Shown here: piece by piece, positions 50,888 through 59,284 of the stretch
How the letters are laid out: each line of letters begins with the position of its first letter
How positions within the stretch are numbered: the stretch's first letter is position 1
Source: Rhizobium sp. 11515TR
GTDB taxonomy: Bacteria; Pseudomonadota; Alphaproteobacteria; Rhizobiales; Rhizobiaceae
DNA: 64,000 nucleotides
Direction of reading: 5' to 3'
NCBI RefSeq assembly: GCF_002277895.1
Contig: NZ_CP023000.1
Coordinates: forward strand, 868,001 to 932,000
Position numbers and translations under genes: made by a program
Notes under the pieces: generated by a model
The model's input: only the letters and a program-made list of their open reading frames with translations
What the model was told of the DNA's origin: nothing
Database searches by the model: none

Positions 50888-51895
50888 TTAATCCGGTTGC
50901 GGTGAAGACGTTGTTTCCCCCTCTGAGATCTCGCAGGCCAACAGGAGTGGTTTACCGAGTGCCGGAGCATCCTGCTTGCTCAACAAAACGGCAACTGCCG
51001 CTGCTGCTATTTCCTGAATCGGCTGTTTCACAGTGGTCAGGCGTGGTGTTGTCATGCTTGCGAGCGGAATGCCATCAAAACCGACGATAGAAAGGGCAGC
51101 CGGGATCGGGATCCCCAAATCATGGGCTGCACGCATGCAACCGATCGCCTGTTGGTCGGAACTTGCAAAGATGGCAGTTGGACGCTCGTGGCGGGCACGC
51201 GCGAGAAGATAGTTTCCGGCGGACCGCCCGCTTTCATAGTCGAAAGCCGCTTCTGCGATCAGCGGAACCGAATTCTGCCTGCCGTCGCCGACCACCTCCA
51301 TTGCATCCAGATAACCCTTGAGACGATCGTTGGCAGGAACGGAGTCTTTGGGACCCGAAATGAAGCCGATGCGGCGATGACCAAGCTTCACGAGATGCTC
51401 GACGCCGAGGCGCACGCCGCTGCGATGATCGGCAGCGATGCCGGAATATCCCGGCAGCAAGCGGTCGACGATGACGATCGGCAGCCCCTTCGGCAGCTTG
51501 AGCGCATGGAAATCGTTGCTTGGAACAAGGATGATGCCATCCACCTTCCGGCTTGTCAGCTGGCCGATCCGATCCGCTTCCTTGGCCGCATGGTCGAAAG
51601 AGGTCATGACGATGATGTTATAGCCATGCTTCGCCGCCGCTTGCTCTGCGGACTGGACGAGTTCCGCGAAGAAGGGATTGGTGAGATCGGGAATGATGAT
51701 GCCGATGAGACGGCTGATCTTGCTGCGCATGCTTCTGGCAGAAGGATCGGGCGTATAACCGAGCTCTTCGATGATGCTTCTGACCCGCGCCCTCAATTCA
51801 TCCGTCACGGAAGGGTGGTCATTCAAAACCCTTGAGACGGTCCCGGTGGAAACCCCCGCCAGCTTGGCAACGTCTCGAATTCCAATCTTCGCCAT
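50888..51895 (-). CDS. LacI-family repressor of the downstream sugar importer
   Basis: This 335-residue protein has the LacI helix-turn-helix and hinge (IRDVAKLAGVSTGTVSRVL, residues 6-24; LGYTPDPSARSMRS) and a type I periplasmic-binding-fold domain (IGIIIPDLTNPFFAEL, RLGVEHLVKLGHRRIGFISGP, ASSDQQAIGCM, SIVGFDGIPLA). It is divergent from the RbsBAC-type importer and the shared region holds two identical operator-like sites. It probably represses both directions and is released by the transported sugar. Confidence 0.92.
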   Translation of the reverse strand: MAKIGIRDVAKLAGVSTGTVSRVLNDHPSVTDELRARVRSIIEELGYTPDPSARSMRSKISRLIGIIIPDLTNPFFAELVQSAEQAAAKHGYNIIVMTSFDHAAKEADRIGQLTSRKVDGIILVPSNDFHALKLPKGLPIVIVDRLLPGYSGIAADHRSGVRLGVEHLVKLGHRRIGFISGPKDSVPANDRLKGYLDAMEVVGDGRQNSVPLIAEAAFDYESGRSAGNYLLARARHERPTAIFASSDQQAIGCMRAAHDLGIPIPAALSIVGFDGIPLASMTTPRLTTVKQPIQEIAAAAVAVLLSKQDAPALGKPLLLACEISEGETTSSPQPD

Positions 51896-52035
51896 AACGG
51901 AACCAATATCCCTTCATTTCACCTTCCGAGCACCATGGAGGCGCCTGACCAGGCCCTCAGCTAATGGTCTCTCCCGCCTTAGTCAAAAGGCTTCATGTCA
52001 GGCAGATCCTCCGCCGCGAAAACAACACCAGCCCG

Positions 52036-52050
52036 GTGGAAACGGTTCAT
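52036..52050. promoter_or_regulatory. LacI-type operator, copy 1
   Basis: GTGGAAACGGTTCAT occurs here and again, identical, at 52151-52165. Its core GAA-n-CG-n-TTC is palindromic about CG, the form of LacI-family operators. Confidence 0.6.
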
Positions 52051-52150
52051 CATACCTATCTTCCGAGACCGGTAAAGCTCCAATTTCACTTGTTTTTCAC
52101 CAAAAAAATCGGCGCCTTGACAATTCCTGGCGGCATGCTACCCAATATAT

Positions 52151-52165
52151 GTGGAAACGGTTCAT
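52151..52165. promoter_or_regulatory. LacI-type operator, copy 2
   Basis: This site is identical to the one at 52036, 115 bases (about 11 helical turns) away, and 54 bases before the binding-protein start. It is well placed to block the importer's promoter and to form a loop with copy 1. Confidence 0.6.
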
Positions 52166-52218
52166 TGTCGCAGACAACTCAGGTGGAGCTGAGCCCAGGA
52201 CCGTTCGGGAGGAAAGAA

Positions 52219-53205
52219 ATGACCAATTCTACAAAGTGCGAATCCGTCTTGATCAACGCGAAGCGGCGTGCGGCGCTGAAACTGGGGCTTGCCGGCACCC
52301 TGGTGCTCGCGCTGTCCTGCGGCATATCGCCTGCCTTTGCCGCGAGCAAGCCGAAGGTCGGGCTGATCATGAAGTCTCTGTCCAATGAGTTCTTCAAACA
52401 GATGAAGGCCGGCGCCGACAAATATGCGGCCGAAAACAAGGACAAGTTCGACTTCAAGGCCGTCGGCATGAAGGACGAACGCGACTTCGCAGCCCAGGTC
52501 GATGCCGTCGAGAACTTCGTGACGCAGAAATACGACATCATCGTCGTCGCGCCGGCCGATTCCAAGGCCATGGCCACGCCGCTCGCAAAGGCGGTGAAGG
52601 CTGGCGTGAAAGTCATCAACATCGACGTGCCGCTCGATGCCGACGCCAAGAAGGCCGCCGATATCGATCTCGCCTTCTTCGGGCCGGACAACACGGCCGG
52701 CGCCAAGCTTGCCGGCGATGCGCTCGCCAAGGATCTGGGTCCCGGCGCAAAGGTCGTGATCCTGGAAGGCAATCCCGAGGCCGACAACGCCAAGGAGCGC
52801 AAGGCGGGCTTCATGGACTCCATCAAGAACGGCAAGCTGGAGCTTCTCGACAGCAAAACCGCGCATTGGGAGACGGAAGAAGCCAACACCGTGATGACGA
52901 ATTTCCTGACCAAGTACAAGGATATTCAGGGCGTCATGGCCGCCAACGACTCCATGGCGCTCGGCGTGGTCAAGGCGCTTGATGCATCCGGCCAGGCAGG
53001 CAAGATCAAGGTTGTCGGCTTCGACAATATTCCGTCCGTCAAGCCGTTGCTCAAGGATGGCAAGATGCTGGCAACCGTCGAACAGTACGGCGCGGAAATG
53101 GCCGCCATGGGCATCAAGTATGGCCTTCGCGAATATGCCGGCGAGAAATTCACCGGCTGGGTCAAGACGGACGTGACGCTCGTCACCGCTAAGGACCTCA
53201 AATAG
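52219..53205 (+). CDS. Periplasmic sugar-binding protein (RbsB-like)
   Basis: This 328-residue protein has a signal peptide (KRRAALKLGLAGTLVLALSC...AFA) and the type I periplasmic-binding fold of the ribose/galactose class: VGLIMKSLSNEFFKQMKAGADKYA, IIVVAPADSKAMATPLAKA, FFGPDNTAGA, VMAANDSMALGVVKAL and VVGFDNIPSVKPLL. It should deliver a sugar to the permease encoded downstream. ATG 52219 follows GGAGG; upstream frame extension to 51964 crosses the operators and is rejected. The sugar may be a mannose-containing one, given the GH38 gene. Confidence 0.92.
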   Translation: MTNSTKCESVLINAKRRAALKLGLAGTLVLALSCGISPAFAASKPKVGLIMKSLSNEFFKQMKAGADKYAAENKDKFDFKAVGMKDERDFAAQVDAVENFVTQKYDIIVVAPADSKAMATPLAKAVKAGVKVINIDVPLDADAKKAADIDLAFFGPDNTAGAKLAGDALAKDLGPGAKVVILEGNPEADNAKERKAGFMDSIKNGKLELLDSKTAHWETEEANTVMTNFLTKYKDIQGVMAANDSMALGVVKALDASGQAGKIKVVGFDNIPSVKPLLKDGKMLATVEQYGAEMAAMGIKYGLREYAGEKFTGWVKTDVTLVTAKDLK

Positions 53206-53230
53206 TCGATAAACCCGCGCTGCGGGCAAA

Positions 53231-53264
53231 GGATGCGTCGGCATTTGCCGGCGCATCCGCTTTT
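53231..53264 (+). terminator. Strong hairpin between binding-protein and ATPase genes
   Basis: GGATGCGTCGGC, ATTT, GCCGGCGCATCC form a 12-base stem with one T-G pair, followed by TTTT at 53261-53264. It lies 26 bases after the binding-protein stop. Partial termination here would give more binding protein than ATPase, as is usual for ABC importers. A small CCCGC/GCGGG stem precedes it. Confidence 0.75.
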
Positions 53265-53372
53265 CGATCGATCTTCTGGTCGGCATTCAGCGTGAGGCGT
53301 TAGACCCAGCGGAAGGCGACGCAAGGAAGATCATCATCTCCAATTCAAAATGGAAACGCTGATGAGGTGGAC

Positions 53373-54893
53373 GTGCCAGAGACTTTAGATGACGCCATCC
53401 TGAAGCTGGAAGGAATAGGCAAACGCTTCCCGGGCGTCGTGGCTCTGAAGGATGTCTCCATAGAGATCGGCCGCGGCAAGGGTCACATTCTGCTCGGCGA
53501 AAATGGCGCCGGCAAATCGACGCTGATCAATCTGCTTGGCGGCGTCTTCAAGCCTGATGATGGTCGCATCCTGTTTGACGGCAAAGCCTATCATCCATCC
53601 TCTCCGCTCGAGGCGTTCAAGGCGGGCATCCGCGTCATTCACCAGGAACTGCACCCACTTTCCAATCTCACCGTCGCCGAAAACCTGCTTTTTGAGCATC
53701 TGCCGCGCCGATACGGCCTCGTGAACTACAAGCAAATGAACACCAGAGCGGCGGAACTACTAGCCGAGGTCGGCCTCCAGGTGGCGCCGACGACGCTTGC
53801 CAGCAGCTTGAGCGTCGCCCAGCTTCAACTGCTAGAGATCGCCAAGGCGCTATCCAACGAAAGCAAGCTTCTGGTCCTCGATGAACCGACGGCGACTTTG
53901 ACCTCCAAGGAGGTTGATCGCCTCTTTGAGATTCTGAAGCGGCTGAAGGCGCGGGGCGTCACCACGCTTTACATATCGCACAGGCTCGAAGAGATCTTCG
54001 AAGTGGGCGATGACGTGACCATCCTGCGCGACGGGCAGCATGTGATTACGCGGCCGCTCGAAGGGCTCGGAATTCCGAAAATCGTCGAACTCATGGTTGG
54101 GCGCGAACTCGCGCAGCATGACGCCTTCCGCGGCGACAGCACTATCTCCGGCGAGGCGCTCGGCGTCTCCGGCCTCAAAGTGACGAGCCATAGCCCGGAG
54201 CTGTCATTTTCCGTCGCCAAGGGAGAAATCGTCGGCATTGCCGGGCTTGTGGGCAGCGGTCGCACAGAGGCGGTCCGGGCCATATTCGGCGCCGACATCA
54301 AGGCCGCAGGCGAAATCCGCATAGACGGCGAGCCGGTTGAGATTGCCTCGCCGAGGGACGCCGTCAGTGCCGGGCTGTGCCTGGCGACCGAAGACCGCAA
54401 GACACAAGGTCTCATGCTCGATATGAGCTGCGCGCAAAACAGCACCATCACCAGTCTTGGCAAGATCTCCCGCAACGGATTGATTTCGCGCAAGGCGGAG
54501 GATGATTCCGCGCAACGCCTAGTGCGCGAACTGCGGATAAAGACACCGTCCATCCATCAGGCCGTCAGGACATTTTCGGGTGGCAACCAGCAGAAAGTCG
54601 TCATCGCCAAATGGCTGTTCCGCGGCCCAAAGGTGCTGATCTTCGACGAGCCAACCCGAGGCATCGATGTCGGCGCCAAGGCGGAGATCTACGAGCTTCT
54701 GTGGAAATTTGCCGCCGAGCGAAAAGGTGTGCTCGTCGTGTCTTCGGACCTGCCGGAACTGATGAGCATTTGCCATCGCATCATCGTCTTCTCGGACGGC
54801 AAGATAGCCGGGGAAATACCTCGGGAGCAATTTGACGAGAGTAGGATCCTCTCACTCGCTTACAAGGAGTACAGTCGTGTCCGGCAACATTGA
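53373..54893 (+). CDS. Sugar ABC importer ATP-binding protein (RbsA-like)
   Basis: This double-ATPase protein of about 506 residues has a first domain with Walker A GENGAGKST, LSVAQLQLLEIAKAL as signature and LLVLDEPTAT; the second has a degenerate Walker A (GLVGSGRTE), signature FSGGNQQKVVIAKWL and LIFDEPTRGID. That asymmetry is normal for RbsA/MglA/AraG proteins. I chose GTG 53373 with GAGG upstream; GTG 53367 is two codons earlier. It overlaps the permease gene by 17 bases. Confidence 0.92.
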   Translation: MPETLDDAILKLEGIGKRFPGVVALKDVSIEIGRGKGHILLGENGAGKSTLINLLGGVFKPDDGRILFDGKAYHPSSPLEAFKAGIRVIHQELHPLSNLTVAENLLFEHLPRRYGLVNYKQMNTRAAELLAEVGLQVAPTTLASSLSVAQLQLLEIAKALSNESKLLVLDEPTATLTSKEVDRLFEILKRLKARGVTTLYISHRLEEIFEVGDDVTILRDGQHVITRPLEGLGIPKIVELMVGRELAQHDAFRGDSTISGEALGVSGLKVTSHSPELSFSVAKGEIVGIAGLVGSGRTEAVRAIFGADIKAAGEIRIDGEPVEIASPRDAVSAGLCLATEDRKTQGLMLDMSCAQNSTITSLGKISRNGLISRKAEDDSAQRLVRELRIKTPSIHQAVRTFSGGNQQKVVIAKWLFRGPKVLIFDEPTRGIDVGAKAEIYELLWKFAAERKGVLVVSSDLPELMSICHRIIVFSDGKIAGEIPREQFDESRILSLAYKEYSRVRQH

Positions 54894-55899
54894 AAAGACG
54901 ACCGAGGCGAAAGAGGCCAGCGTCTGGGACAAGCTCATCCGGATCTCGATGAAAGAGGCCGGCGTTGCCATCGCCCTCGTCCTGATTTTGATCTTTTTCT
55001 CGCTGACGGCGCCCTATTTCGCGACGCCGGAGAACTTCCTGAAGATCTTCGTGCAGATCGCCATCAACACCGTGCTTGCCGCCGGCATGACCTTCGTCAT
55101 CCTCACCGGCGGCATCGATCTTTCCGTCGGGTCGCTGCTGGCGCTTTGCACCGTCATCGGCGCGACGATCATGATCGACCCGCGGTTTTCTCCCTGGCAG
55201 GCGATCGCTCTTGCATCGCTCGCCTCGATGGGGGCCGGCGCGATCCTGGGTGCCATCAACGGATGGATCTGCGAGAAGTGGAAACTTCCATCCTTCATCG
55301 TCACCCTCGGCATGCTTAACGTCGCAAGCGGCCTTGCCCGCGTCGTCAGTGACAACTCCACCATCACAGGACTTCCGCAAGCCTTCGTCGATTTCGGCAA
55401 TCTGATTTTCTGGGGCGTTCTTCCATCGATCTTCCTGATCGCGATCGTCGTCGTCCTCATCGGCTGGTTCGTGCTGCGCTATACGGTGTTCGGACGTTTC
55501 GTCTTCGCGATCGGGACGAATGAGGAGGCCGTCCGCCTATCGGGCCATGAGCCGAAGCGGTACAAGATCGCGGTCTTCACCATTTCCGGACTGACCGCCG
55601 GAATTGCCGCCATGGTCTATCTACTGCGCCTCAATGTCGGTAGTCCGGTTGCCGGTATCGGCTATGAATTGAATGCCATCGCGGCCGTCATCATCGGAGG
55701 CACCAGCCTTTCGGGCGGTAAGGGCTCGATCATCGGAACGCTGGTTGGAGCCTGCATTCTGCAGGTGCTGTCGACGGGGCTGCAGCTCTTGGGTGCCGAC
55801 GACAACATCAAGCCGATCGTCATCGGCGCCGTCATCGTGCTCGCCGTTATTCTCGACAGCTATCGGGGCCGACTGATGCGGATATTGGAGAGCCGCTGA
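54877..55899 (+). CDS. Sugar ABC importer permease (RbsC-like)
   Basis: This 340-residue permease of the RbsC/BPD_transp_2 family has about eight to ten helices, the block FVILTGGIDLSVGSLLAL, FIVTLGMLNVASGLARV, FAIGTNEEAVRLSGH, and GYELNAIAAVIIGGTSLSGGKGSIIGT. The start is GTG 54877 preceded by AAGGAG; it lies inside the end of the ATPase gene. With the RbsB- and RbsA-like proteins it completes an importer. It ends 41 bases from the convergent GH38 gene. Confidence 0.92.
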   Translation: MSGNIEKTTEAKEASVWDKLIRISMKEAGVAIALVLILIFFSLTAPYFATPENFLKIFVQIAINTVLAAGMTFVILTGGIDLSVGSLLALCTVIGATIMIDPRFSPWQAIALASLASMGAGAILGAINGWICEKWKLPSFIVTLGMLNVASGLARVVSDNSTITGLPQAFVDFGNLIFWGVLPSIFLIAIVVVLIGWFVLRYTVFGRFVFAIGTNEEAVRLSGHEPKRYKIAVFTISGLTAGIAAMVYLLRLNVGSPVAGIGYELNAIAAVIIGGTSLSGGKGSIIGTLVGACILQVLSTGLQLLGADDNIKPIVIGAVIVLAVILDSYRGRLMRILESR

Positions 55900-55940
55900 C
55901 AAGGCGGCTCTTTGGAGCAAAGGCGCCGAATAATCTGCCG

Positions 55941-58900
55941 TCAGGTCCGCTGCAACTTCCAGGTCCGGATTTCGAACGGCATGATGTCGGCAGGGCCTGC
56001 GCGCTCCATCGGCTCTTCGAGGATGTTCAGCGGCCCCGAAGCTTGCCATCCCGACGGCAGGGTCAGCGACAGACGGCCGCGCCGGCCGGCCGGTTCGTAA
56101 AGGCGCAGGATGAGCCCCTCCCCTTCCTCGGCCGGCTTCAGGCCGGAGAAGGCGACTGGGGTGCCTTGGATGCCAAGCGGCGATACGGTGCCGGCCGCAA
56201 GACCGCTTGCTTCCATGCTCACCAACGGCTGGTTGAGGTCGATCGCCTCCGATAGAACGCCGCCTTCGTACCAGGCGCCCTCATGCGGCATCAGCGCATA
56301 GGTGAAACTCTGCTGGCCTTCATCGGCCATCGGATCGGGATAGATCGGCGCGCGTACGAGGCTCATGCCGATGACATTGCCGCGGGCGCTGTGACCATAT
56401 TTAGCGTTATTGAGCAGCGCGACGCCGAAGCCTGGTTCACTGAGATCGACGAACCGATGCGCCGCCGCCTCGAACATCGCCTGCTCCCAAGAGGTATTGG
56501 TATGCGTTTGCCGCTCGACAATGCCGAAAGCACATTCGAAAGTCGCTGTACGCGACCGCACGGCGACCGGATTGAGGGTTCTCAGCAGCGTTCGCCGATC
56601 ATGCCAGTCGATGGTCGTTTCGATATCCAACCTGCGGGCATTGGCGGTCAGAACATAAAGCTGGGTCACGGTCGAGTTGCGGTATCGATTGATGACACGG
56701 ATCGCGGCGCGATGCGATCCCTCCTCGACCAAAGTGATGCTCTCCGGCCGATCGAGCCGGATGCCTTTCTCGGCATAATCGGCGTCCACGTCCCAGGCAT
56801 CCCAATTGCGCGGCTTGTCGACTGGATAGACCCAGAGCTGGTTGGCACTTCCTTCAATCGCTTCTCGTCCCGTCGCCTTGTGAATAAGGCACGATACAGC
56901 GCCATCCTTGCCGATGGTAACGGACAGATGCTCGTTCTCGAGATGATGGGTATCGGCCTTGAGCCCACCGGCGGGCTTCAAGGTTTTGCGATCGAAAACC
57001 GCGACGGAAAGAGGCGCGATGGAATCGGCCGAAGCGAGGACCGTTCCATCCGATAGGGTTGCAGTGAGCAGGCGCGGCGAAAGCGATGGGTTGACGACGA
57101 CAAGTGCATCCGCGACTCCGCCGGCCGGAAGATGGGCCGACAGCGTCTTCAGAGCGCTTGCCTGCTCTGCCTTGGCATTGCCGATCACCCCGTCAAGCTC
57201 CCGCTCGGCATCGACATAGACCTCGCGAATACTCGATCCGGGCAGGATATCATGAAACTCATTTTTCAGAACGACGCGCCAGTTCGCCTCGAAACTTTGA
57301 GGTTTGGCGGCACCCAGCATATGGGCGAGTGAGGCAAGCGTCTCCGCTGTGATCAGGGCGCGTTCGGCCTGGCGATGCTTGCGTTTGACGCCGCTTTGCG
57401 TCGTCAGCGTTGCGCGATGCAGTTCGAGGTAGATCTCCCCATCCCAGACCGGAAGCTCCTTTTCCTTAGCGGTGCGGTGCGCCTTTTCGTAATAGCCTTT
57501 CACGGTGCCCCAGCGCGCTTTCGGAATAGCCGGGAAGTCCCGCAGCTGTACCTCGCGCTCTACCATTTCTGGCGTGACGCCGCCGCCGCCGTCGCCATAG
57601 CCGACGGCCAGCAGCGAAGTGTCATGCTGCGTCTTTCCGCGAAAATTCTTCCAGGTCGGCACGAAGCAATCCGGCTGTACGAAGCCGTTATAGCCTTGCA
57701 TGGGGTTGTCGAATGTATGGGTCAACACCTTGCTGCCATCGAGCCCCTTCCACCAGAAGAGATCGGACGGAATGTGATTGCTTTCGCTCCAGTTAACCTT
57801 GATCGTGAAGAAGCTGTCGATGCCCCCAAGCCGCAGGATCTGCGGCAACGCGCCTGAAAAACCGAAGCAGTCGGGCAGCCAGCAGACGCTGTGACGCAGA
57901 CCAAAGTGCTTTTCGAAATAGCGCTGGCCATAGAGAAGCTGGCGCACGAGGCTCTCGCCCGTCGGCATGTTGGTATCGGGCTCGACCCACATGCCTCCGA
58001 CGGTTTCCCACTTGCCTTCGGCCACCTTCTTCTTGATCCGCTCGAGCAGTTCCGGATCATCTTCCTCCATCTGCGCATAGTATTGGGCGGTCGATTGGTT
58101 GAAGCGGAAGTCGTCGGAGCGTTCCATCAGCGAAAGCGCGGTATTGAAGGTGCGGCGCATCTTACGGCGCGTCTCGCCATAGGGCCAAAGCCAGGCCAGA
58201 TCGATATGGGCATGGCCGGTCAGAAGCAGCTCGCCATTCTGTGGGAAGCGCTTTTGAAGCTCTTTCAATTGCGCGAGCAATTCATCATAAGCAGCGGCTG
58301 CCGAAGCACTCTGTGCTTCGCTGAGACCGGCCGGATTGTCCTGAAGCTCCGGCAGCTCCCAGATCTTCTGCTGCATTGCCGCGCCTGAGGTGCGTGAGAT
58401 ATAGGCTGATGTGTCGGAGGGCCAATCGAGACTGCGCAACGCCCGTTCGGCCGCATCGATCAAATGCGGCACGACTTCATGGCCGTCAAGAATATCGGCC
58501 GCTTCGCCGATCTGCTGCAACAGGAGATGCAGCCGATGGACCGGCTCATCCAGCCAGATCAAGCGCGCCCTGTTCAGCTTCGGTGCCCTATTGGGCTCGC
58601 CGAAGGGAAACCGCGCAACGCTCTCGGTCGCGATCTGGAAGTCACGACCCTTGATCGGAAATTCCTGGTGATAGGGATCGAGACCGAACATCTCGGTTTC
58701 GCCATCAGGATAACGCAGCGTCAGCAGACTCTCGCCGCCAAGATCGAGCTGAAGGCGGATCTCCTCGAGCGGCCAGTCCTGCGGCGCCGTTGCCTTGGCA
58801 GCAAAGCGAACCGCCCCGTTGCGATGCGGCCAGTCCTGATGATGCGCAATCGGCTCCCCATCGAAGGTCCAGCCGTCGATCGCGAGACTTTTCCTGTCGC

Positions 58901-58967
58901 GCCAATGCACAAGCTCCGCAGTGCGGGCTTTCAAGCGATCAAGGCGTTGGGCAATAGTAAGAGACAT
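55941..58967 (-). CDS. GH38 alpha-mannosidase, cytoplasmic
   Basis: This 1,008-residue protein is a full-length class II alpha-mannosidase. Zinc-site block GHAHIDLAWLWPYGET (near 258-273), then WETVGGMWVEPDTNMPTGESLVRQ, and WLPDCFGFSGALPQIL with the nucleophile Asp in PDCFG; later LKNEFHDILPGSSI. The C-terminal part is beta-rich. There is no signal peptide, so it works inside the cell on imported mannosides or glycan fragments. It is convergent with the importer and ends 41 bases from it. GGAACC precedes the ATG. Confidence 0.93.
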   Translation of the reverse strand: MSLTIAQRLDRLKARTAELVHWRDRKSLAIDGWTFDGEPIAHHQDWPHRNGAVRFAAKATAPQDWPLEEIRLQLDLGGESLLTLRYPDGETEMFGLDPYHQEFPIKGRDFQIATESVARFPFGEPNRAPKLNRARLIWLDEPVHRLHLLLQQIGEAADILDGHEVVPHLIDAAERALRSLDWPSDTSAYISRTSGAAMQQKIWELPELQDNPAGLSEAQSASAAAAYDELLAQLKELQKRFPQNGELLLTGHAHIDLAWLWPYGETRRKMRRTFNTALSLMERSDDFRFNQSTAQYYAQMEEDDPELLERIKKKVAEGKWETVGGMWVEPDTNMPTGESLVRQLLYGQRYFEKHFGLRHSVCWLPDCFGFSGALPQILRLGGIDSFFTIKVNWSESNHIPSDLFWWKGLDGSKVLTHTFDNPMQGYNGFVQPDCFVPTWKNFRGKTQHDTSLLAVGYGDGGGGVTPEMVEREVQLRDFPAIPKARWGTVKGYYEKAHRTAKEKELPVWDGEIYLELHRATLTTQSGVKRKHRQAERALITAETLASLAHMLGAAKPQSFEANWRVVLKNEFHDILPGSSIREVYVDAERELDGVIGNAKAEQASALKTLSAHLPAGGVADALVVVNPSLSPRLLTATLSDGTVLASADSIAPLSVAVFDRKTLKPAGGLKADTHHLENEHLSVTIGKDGAVSCLIHKATGREAIEGSANQLWVYPVDKPRNWDAWDVDADYAEKGIRLDRPESITLVEEGSHRAAIRVINRYRNSTVTQLYVLTANARRLDIETTIDWHDRRTLLRTLNPVAVRSRTATFECAFGIVERQTHTNTSWEQAMFEAAAHRFVDLSEPGFGVALLNNAKYGHSARGNVIGMSLVRAPIYPDPMADEGQQSFTYALMPHEGAWYEGGVLSEAIDLNQPLVSMEASGLAAGTVSPLGIQGTPVAFSGLKPAEEGEGLILRLYEPAGRRGRLSLTLPSGWQASGPLNILEEPMERAGPADIMPFEIRTWKLQRT

Positions 58968-59284
58968 GGGCGGGTTCCTATCGGAAAATCGGCAACTGAC
59001 GACGGAGGAGAAAATATATCAGCGCGAATTGGTCGCCGGCCCCGCGCCCCTCTCCTCCCAGCGGATCGCATCGCCCGGATTTAGATTAAGTAACTTTGTT
59101 TTGGCGTCAAGGCGTACAGAAATAAGTTGCGAGAGTTTTGTTGTCGATGTCCCGATCAATCTTCCCCACGGCACGCTGTCGTCGGAAGGCGGCCAGCTGC
59201 TCGGCGTGGCTTATTGAGCCAAAACGACGCATCCAGAGAATTCCGGGTCTCACCCGTCTCTGCCTTTCAAATCCGCAAGCTTGA
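58968..59284. other. Gap between the GH38 and monooxygenase genes
   Basis: There are 317 bases. Short frames on both strands have no domain or ribosome site. The part near 59080-59130 is AT-rich and could hold the GH38 promoter. I see no copy of the GTGGAAACGGTTCAT operator. Confidence 0.35.

Larger units (their letters stand above)
51896..52218. other. Divergent promoter region of the LacI gene and importer
   Basis: There are 323 bases without a gene. The only clear signals are the two operator-like 15-mers and the GGGAGG ribosome site at about 52208-52213. TTGACA at 52115-52120 with TATAT near 52145 is a possible promoter, but the spacing is longer than ideal. Confidence 0.4.

Noticed and set aside
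51964..52218. N-terminal extension of the sugar-binding protein
   Set aside because: It would cross both operators and place the signal peptide inside the protein.
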